A stretch of 20,166 bases of DNA from Verrucomicrobiota bacterium (GTDB lineage Bacteria > Verrucomicrobiota > Verrucomicrobiia > Opitutales > Opitutaceae), in the NCBI GenBank assembly GCA_030832235.1, contig JAURJO010000094.1, positions 1-20,166 on the forward strand, written 5' to 3'. Below are positions 15,938 through 20,166 of the stretch, piece after piece; within the stretch, counting starts at the first letter, position 1, and every line of letters begins with the position of its first letter. Below the pieces are notes generated by a model. It was not told the origin of the DNA, searched no databases, and saw only the letters and a program-made list of their open reading frames with translations. A program made the translations under genes and the position numbers.

Positions 15938-16109
15938 GAGTGTGTGTGATAAAGGGTTGTTGCGAACGTGAACGAGGAGGAAAGCCCCCCGCGCGCGACG
16001 CTGGCAAACCCAAATTTCCCGCGGCGCGTCCACCGGCTTTCCCCGACGTCAAAATCCACGCGCAAACCCCGCGTTGCGGCCGGCGTGAGGCCCATCACAG
16101 GCTCTCGTC
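15938..16109. promoter_or_regulatory. Divergent promoter region between pfp and the BNR-4 gene
   Basis: This 172-bp gap must carry the promoters of two divergent genes. It is slightly richer in A/T (for example AAATTT near 16013 and a GTGTGTGT run next to the pfp start), but I could not identify convincing -35/-10 pairs or a dyad operator. Confidence 0.4.
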
Positions 16110-17555
16110 ATGATACCCCCGTGTCGCTCTCGGCTCCTCCTCGGTCTCCTGCTCGCCGGTTTTTCCGGCGGAGCGGCCGTCGCCGCCACCCCGCGGCCGC
16201 CGGATGACCTCACGACACGCGAGGGTGATGGCTACCGGGGGATCTGGTACATGAACCAGCCGCTCAAGGACGAGCATCGCTACAAGTACAGCGGCGGGTT
16301 TGCGACCTACCCGCAGCAGCATGTGCCGATCGCGATCCACTCGCCGGAGCGGGGGCGCACCTACTTCGTGTTCGGCGGCTCGGCGGGCAACGTGTCGGAG
16401 CGCGGTGACGAGTTGGAGCATCTCGTCTCCTACTACGACCACGCCACCGGCACGGTGCCGCGGCCCGTGCGGATCCTGCGGAAACGCACCGAGGACGCGC
16501 ACGACAACCCGGTGCTCTCGATCGATGCCGCGGGCCACCTGGTCGTCTTCTCCTCGGCCCACGGCACGTCGCGGCCGTCCTACGTCCACCGCTCCAAGCG
16601 GCCGCACGACATCACGGAGTGGGAGCTGCTCGAGAAAACCAACTTCTCTTACCCGCAGCCTTGGTATCTGCCGCAATCGAAGCGCTTTCTTTTTCTGCAC
16701 ACGATCTATGTGAAGGGCGAGCGCACGCTCAACTGGAAGACTTCCGCCGACGGCCGCGTTTGGAGCACCCCGCGGCTCCTTGCCCACCTGGAGCAGGGCG
16801 ATTACCAGGTTTCGTTCCGCGATGGGAACTCCGACCGGGTCGCCACCGCCTTCGATCTTCACCCCGCCGAGGGCCGCGCCGGCAAGGGGCTGAATTACCG
16901 CACCAACCTTTATTTCGCCGAAACGCGCGACGCCGGCGCCACCTGGACCAACGCCGCCGGCGAAAAGCTGGAACTTCCGTTACGTGCAGCGGCCAATCCC
17001 GCGCTCGTCCGCGACTACCGCCGCGAGGACCTCAGCGTCTACCTGAAGGACATCGCGTTCACCGCCGCGGGTGAACCCGTAGTCCTCTACCTTACGTCCA
17101 AGGGCTTCAATCCGGGCGCCGCCTCCGGTCCGTTCCAATGGCACACGGCGCGGTGGGACGGCCGTGCGTGGGTGTTTCGCGCCAGCGTGACGTCCGACCA
17201 CAACTATGACCACGGCTCCCTCTACATCGAGGCCGACGGCACATGGCGCATCATCGCGCCCACGGACGCCGGTCCGCAACCGTGGGGCACCGGCGGCGAA
17301 ATGGTAATGTGGACCAGCCGCGATGCGGGCCTGACGTGGGAGCGCGCGCGGCAGCTGACCCAGGGGTCGCGTTACAACCACACCTACGCGCGCAAACCCG
17401 TCGGCGCGCATCCTGATTTTTACGCGCTGTGGGCCGACGGTTCGCCGCTCGAGCCGACGCCCTCGTCGCTCTATTTCTCGACGAAGGAGGGTCGCGTGTT
17501 CCGCCTTCCGACCATGATGACGGGCGCGACGGCGAAACCCGAGCCGGTGCCGTAG
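16110..17555 (+). CDS. Secreted BNR-4 beta-propeller protein, possible polysaccharide lyase (PL24/PL25-like)
   Basis: The 481-residue product has a signal peptide (RLLLGLLLAGFSGGAAVAA, cleavage near residue 26). The rest is a BNR-4 propeller (PF15892): GDGYRGIWYMNQ, the blade motif EDAHDNPVLSIDAAGHLVVFSSAHG, FSYPQPWYLPQ, and BNR-like SADGRVWSTP and SRDAGLTWERA. Ulvan lyase families PL24 and PL25 have this fold and use two histidines near the start; here His131 and His151 sit 20 residues apart, the spacing I recall for the PL25 pair. That would make it an eliminase on rhamnose-uronate glycans, but BNR-4 proteins of no known activity are frequent, so lyase activity is inference. It converges on the sulfatase-esterase gene with 15 nt between stops, supporting a role on a sulfated glycan. 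Confidence 0.8.
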   Translation: MIPPCRSRLLLGLLLAGFSGGAAVAATPRPPDDLTTREGDGYRGIWYMNQPLKDEHRYKYSGGFATYPQQHVPIAIHSPERGRTYFVFGGSAGNVSERGDELEHLVSYYDHATGTVPRPVRILRKRTEDAHDNPVLSIDAAGHLVVFSSAHGTSRPSYVHRSKRPHDITEWELLEKTNFSYPQPWYLPQSKRFLFLHTIYVKGERTLNWKTSADGRVWSTPRLLAHLEQGDYQVSFRDGNSDRVATAFDLHPAEGRAGKGLNYRTNLYFAETRDAGATWTNAAGEKLELPLRAAANPALVRDYRREDLSVYLKDIAFTAAGEPVVLYLTSKGFNPGAASGPFQWHTARWDGRAWVFRASVTSDHNYDHGSLYIEADGTWRIIAPTDAGPQPWGTGGEMVMWTSRDAGLTWERARQLTQGSRYNHTYARKPVGAHPDFYALWADGSPLEPTPSSLYFSTKEGRVFRLPTMMTGATAKPEPVP

Positions 17556-17570
17556 CCTACTGCGGCCGGC

Positions 17571-19853
17571 TCAGCGGAGCGCGGCGGCGAGGAACGCGCG
17601 GATCTTCGCGCGGATTTCCGGCGTGGAGAACTCCTTGCCGCCATGGCCGGCGCCCGGGAGCACCACCAATTCAGAACTTACCCCCGCGGCGCGCAGGGCC
17701 GCATGAAGGCGCTGACTTTGTTCCAGCGGCACCTGTGGATCGCGGTCGCCGTGCAGGATCAGAAACGGAGGGTCGTCCGCCGAGACGTGGTGGAGGGCGC
17801 TGGCTTGGTGGGCGAGTTCCAGCCGGTCGCGCACGGGGCCGCCCAGCAGGCGGGCGCCGTTGGAGCGCGCCGCGTCCTCTCCGGGCCGGTCCGGCCGGTT
17901 GGCGGGCATCGAGGGCAAGTCGGAGGGGCCGTATAGGTCGATCACGGCGCGGACGCGGCTGGAAACCACTTCGCCGGTGGGCGGCGGTTGCGTGCCGGCG
18001 ACGGCGGCGAGGTGCCCGCCCGCGGAGCCGCCGGCGACGGCGATGCGATGCGGATCAAGCCCGTGTTTCGCCGCATTGGCGCGCAGCCAGCGTAGCGCCG
18101 CGCGCACGTCGTCGATCTGCGCCGGCCAGCGGGCCATCCAGCTCAGGCGGTAGTTGATACTGGCGACCGCGTAGCCTTCGGCCGCTAGCCAAGCCAGCGG
18201 AGGGTTCTCCTTGCTGCCTTTGGTCCAACCGCCGCCGTGCACCCACACCACGACGGGCAATGGGGCGGCGGGCGCCTTTTCCGGCAGGTAAAGATCGAGC
18301 AGGACGTTGCCGGTGGCGGGTGTGTGGTAGGTCTGGTTGGCGACGCGCCGCACGCCGGCCGGCAACGGCTGGCGGAATTCGCCCGCGGGGCGGACGTTCG
18401 CGCCTTTTGTTCCCGTAAGGCTGTCACCGAGATCGGCGCGCGCTGCGGCGATCCGTTCCTGCAGGCGGGCGACGATCTCCGGATGCGCCGCCGCCACGTC
18501 GCGCGTCTCGCCCGGGTCTTGGCGGACATTGTAGAGCGCGAGTTCCGTGCGCTCGACGCGGTAGCCGTGGCGGCTCGCGATGCCGCGGATGCCCGAGTTC
18601 TCGATCGAGTCGGGCTTCATGTTCGCCCAGTTGGACGGCTTACCGCCGCGGCCGGGCTCGGCGGCGACCCTCAGGTAGTCGTGTGGCACGTGCAGCTTCC
18701 AGTCGCCGAGGCGCACGGCGTGCAGCTCGTCGCCGGAGTAGAACCAAAATTCCTCCCGGCCGCGTGCGCCGGGCCGGCCGAGCAGCAGCGCGGAAACGTC
18801 GGCGCCGTCGGACTTTCCGGCCGCGGGGCGCGCGCCGGCCAGATTCCCGAGCGTGACGTTGAGGTCGAGAGTGCTGAGAGGCTCTTCGCTCACGCGGCCG
18901 GCGGGCACGCGTCCCGGCCAACGCGCGAGAAACGGGGTGCGCATGCCGCCCTCGTAAGTGGTGAGCTTGCCCTCGCGCAGCGGGGTCGCGAGGCCCGCGT
19001 GCTCCCCGTAGGAGAGGAACGGCCCGTTGTCGGACGTGAAGATAACGAGCGTCTTCTCCTCGAGGCCAAGGCGGCGCAGGGTCGAAAGGACTTCGCCGAC
19101 TCCGGCGTCGAGTTCCTGGACCACGTCGCCGTAGAGACCGCGCTGGCTGGTGCCGCGGAATTTTTCCGAGGCGAAGATCGGCACGTGCGGCATCACGTGC
19201 GGCAGGTAGAGGAAGAACGGCCGCTCCCGGTTGCGCTCGATGAACTCCACCGCGCGTCGGGTGAAGCGCTCGGTGAAGCGCGACTGGTCGGGATCGGCCT
19301 CGATGACCTCCTCGCCGTCGTAGAGCGGCAGCGAGGGGATTCCCTTGGTGACCGGGTGGAGCGGCCCGTTGTCGTTCGAGTACGGAATGCCGAGCCACTC
19401 GTCGAAACCGCGCCTAGTCGGCAGGAACGGCGGTTGGTGACCAAGGTGCCATTTGCCGAACACCGCGGTGGCGTAGCCGTTCTCCTTGAGGCGCTCGGCG
19501 AGGGTCCGCTCCTTGGGCGAGAGGCCGGTCGTGCTGGTGTGGTTGAGCGCGCCGCTCATGCCCACGCGGTTCGGGTAGAAACCGGTCATCAGCGCCGCGC
19601 GTGACGCCGTGCATACCGCCTGGGCCACGTAAAAACTCGTGAAACGCGTGCCCTCCGCCGCGAGACGGTCCAGGTGCGGCGTCGCGATGTCCTTCGCGCC
19701 GTAGCAACCGAGGTCGGCGTACCCGAGGTCGTCCGCGAAGATCAGCACGATGTTCGGGCGATCCGCGGCTTCGGCGGCCGCGCGCAGGCCGGCGGCGACG
19801 ACGGTGAATGTGATCAGGACGACGGCCGCGGCGCGGCGCGCGAGGGGTCTCAT
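17571..19853 (-). CDS. Secreted sulfatase-esterase fusion (S1 sulfatase plus alpha/beta-hydrolase)
   Basis: The 760-residue product has a signal peptide (about 1-30). Residues 31-480 form a formylglycine sulfatase: the metal-binding DDLGYADLGCYG at 41-52, CTASR at 81-85 with Cys81 to be converted to formylglycine, GKWHLG at 133-138, His219 and TSDNGP with Asp275/Asn276. Residues about 505-760 form an alpha/beta-hydrolase esterase of the BD-FAE/acetyl-esterase type: HGGG at 539-542 (oxyanion hole), GGSAGG with Ser610, HGDRDPQVP with Asp705, and GAGHG with His737. All catalytic residues of both domains appear intact. The enzyme should remove sulfate and acyl (acetyl or feruloyl) groups from one glycan. 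The motif has Ala instead of the usual Pro after Cys-X, an accepted variant. Activation requires a maturase (FGE or anSME), not in this window. Confidence 0.9.
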   Translation of the reverse strand: MRPLARRAAAVVLITFTVVAAGLRAAAEAADRPNIVLIFADDLGYADLGCYGAKDIATPHLDRLAAEGTRFTSFYVAQAVCTASRAALMTGFYPNRVGMSGALNHTSTTGLSPKERTLAERLKENGYATAVFGKWHLGHQPPFLPTRRGFDEWLGIPYSNDNGPLHPVTKGIPSLPLYDGEEVIEADPDQSRFTERFTRRAVEFIERNRERPFFLYLPHVMPHVPIFASEKFRGTSQRGLYGDVVQELDAGVGEVLSTLRRLGLEEKTLVIFTSDNGPFLSYGEHAGLATPLREGKLTTYEGGMRTPFLARWPGRVPAGRVSEEPLSTLDLNVTLGNLAGARPAAGKSDGADVSALLLGRPGARGREEFWFYSGDELHAVRLGDWKLHVPHDYLRVAAEPGRGGKPSNWANMKPDSIENSGIRGIASRHGYRVERTELALYNVRQDPGETRDVAAAHPEIVARLQERIAAARADLGDSLTGTKGANVRPAGEFRQPLPAGVRRVANQTYHTPATGNVLLDLYLPEKAPAAPLPVVVWVHGGGWTKGSKENPPLAWLAAEGYAVASINYRLSWMARWPAQIDDVRAALRWLRANAAKHGLDPHRIAVAGGSAGGHLAAVAGTQPPPTGEVVSSRVRAVIDLYGPSDLPSMPANRPDRPGEDAARSNGARLLGGPVRDRLELAHQASALHHVSADDPPFLILHGDRDPQVPLEQSQRLHAALRAAGVSSELVVLPGAGHGGKEFSTPEIRAKIRAFLAAALR

Positions 19854-20087
19854 GTCCGGAAGCTGGAAAACGTGTTTCCGCGAGGCGAGCGCGGAGTGCC
19901 GCCGGAACCGGAGGGACGGAAAGCGAGAGGAAGTGAAGCGCCGAGAAGAAGTGAGGCGGAGATGGCGGAAGGAGCGCCCGGCGATCCGAGGGGACCCGCC
20001 GGAGGCGGGTCGCCGCCCTCGGCTACACCAGACGCCAGGCTACACGAAGGACGTGATCGTCTATCCGGTCGAAGAGCCTGGAGTAGT

Positions 20088-20107
20088 CGCGGCCGCTCGC
20101 CGCGGAC
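20088..20107. repeat. Interspersed hairpin repeat, copy 3
   Basis: CGCGGCCGCTCGCCGCGGAC differs from copies 1 and 2 at two positions, one in the loop and one at the last base. The inner 6-bp stem CGCGGC/GCCGCG is kept. Like copy 2 it is preceded by GTAG. Confidence 0.55.
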
Positions 20108-20131
20108 CATACTGAAACCGTGACCGCCGTT

Positions 20132-20153
20132 TTGTCCTCCGTCTTGTCCTCCG
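20132..20153. repeat. Two direct copies of TTGTCCTCCG, 12-bp period
   Basis: TTGTCCTCCG occurs at 20132-20141 and 20144-20153. The sequence then continues GAAGGCCAGGCGAA to the window end, as if entering a hairpin element whose second arm (GGAGGA) would lie outside. Confidence 0.45.
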
Positions 20154-20166
20154 AAGGCCAGGCGAA

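Larger units (their letters stand above)
19854..20166. other. Non-coding right edge with purine-rich tract and repeat-like elements
   Basis: This 313-bp stretch lies upstream of the sulfatase-esterase gene and runs to the window end. It has a purine-rich tract (about 19908-19975), a hairpin with an 8-bp stem and 3-nt loop (GACCCGCC-GGA-GGCGGGTC, 19993-20011), GGCTACAC twice (20021 and 20038), hairpin repeat copy 3 (20088-20107) and TTGTCCTCCG twice (20132 and 20144). No credible gene was seen on either strand; the sulfatase promoter presumably lies in its left part. Confidence 0.55.

Overview
The window looks like a chromosomal segment from a member of the Verrucomicrobiota, most probably Opitutales/Opitutaceae. 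The evidence is the very high GC content, the scarcity of clear Shine-Dalgarno sequences, and the gene families: a PVC-type HEAT-repeat cytochrome c, a DUF1501 protein, a DUF6807/PmoA-like protein, a secreted formylglycine sulfatase, a BNR-4 propeller protein and a PPi-type phosphofructokinase. This is inferred from gene content; no rRNA or tRNA marker was seen.

Layout. Left edge to 1900 (minus): a Tat-exported FAD-dependent oxidoreductase whose reading frame runs, without a stop, into what looks like a piece of a circularly permuted ATP-grasp protein and leaves the window. 1901-2448 is non-coding: it holds a 30-codon outer-membrane-protein C-terminus remnant, a perfect 16-bp palindrome, two hairpins and a copy of an interspersed hairpin repeat. 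2449-8077 (minus) is a two-gene unit: a PVC-type cytochrome followed 4 nt later by a PQQ-dependent dehydrogenase with its own cytochrome c domain. 8174-9636 (plus) is a rhombotarget lipoprotein with a GlyGly-CTERM tail, coupled by a TTGA overlap to rhombosortase. 9735-12335 (minus) carries a DUF6807 (PmoA-family) protein followed by a Tat-exported DUF1501 protein. 12336-12680 is a repeat-bearing gap. 12681-14546 (minus) is a GT-C-type membrane glycosyltransferase with two Gly/Pro-rich insertions. 14681-15937 (minus) is a PPi-dependent phosphofructokinase with a textbook intrinsic terminator. 16110-17555 (plus) is a secreted BNR-4 propeller protein resembling ulvan-lyase families. It converges, with a 15-nt gap, on 17571-19853 (minus), a secreted sulfatase fused to an alpha/beta-hydrolase esterase. 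19854-20166 is non-coding and repeat-like.

How the genes may work together. Most products carry an export signal, so the region mainly encodes periplasmic or surface functions. The sulfatase-esterase and the BNR-4 protein fit attack on a sulfated and acylated (possibly rhamnose/uronic-acid-containing) polysaccharide. The PQQ dehydrogenase and PVC cytochrome could oxidise sugars or alcohols and pass electrons through haem c. The FAD oxidoreductase, DUF6807 and DUF1501 families commonly accompany such glycan genes in this phylum. The PPi-phosphofructokinase is central glycolysis, and the rhombosortase pair is a separate surface-protein processing module.

The most unusual observations are the oxidoreductase/ATP-grasp in-frame junction at the left edge, the rhombosortase pair, the sulfatase-esterase fusion, and a small family of intergenic hairpin repeats. 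I did not find a convincing wholly new system.
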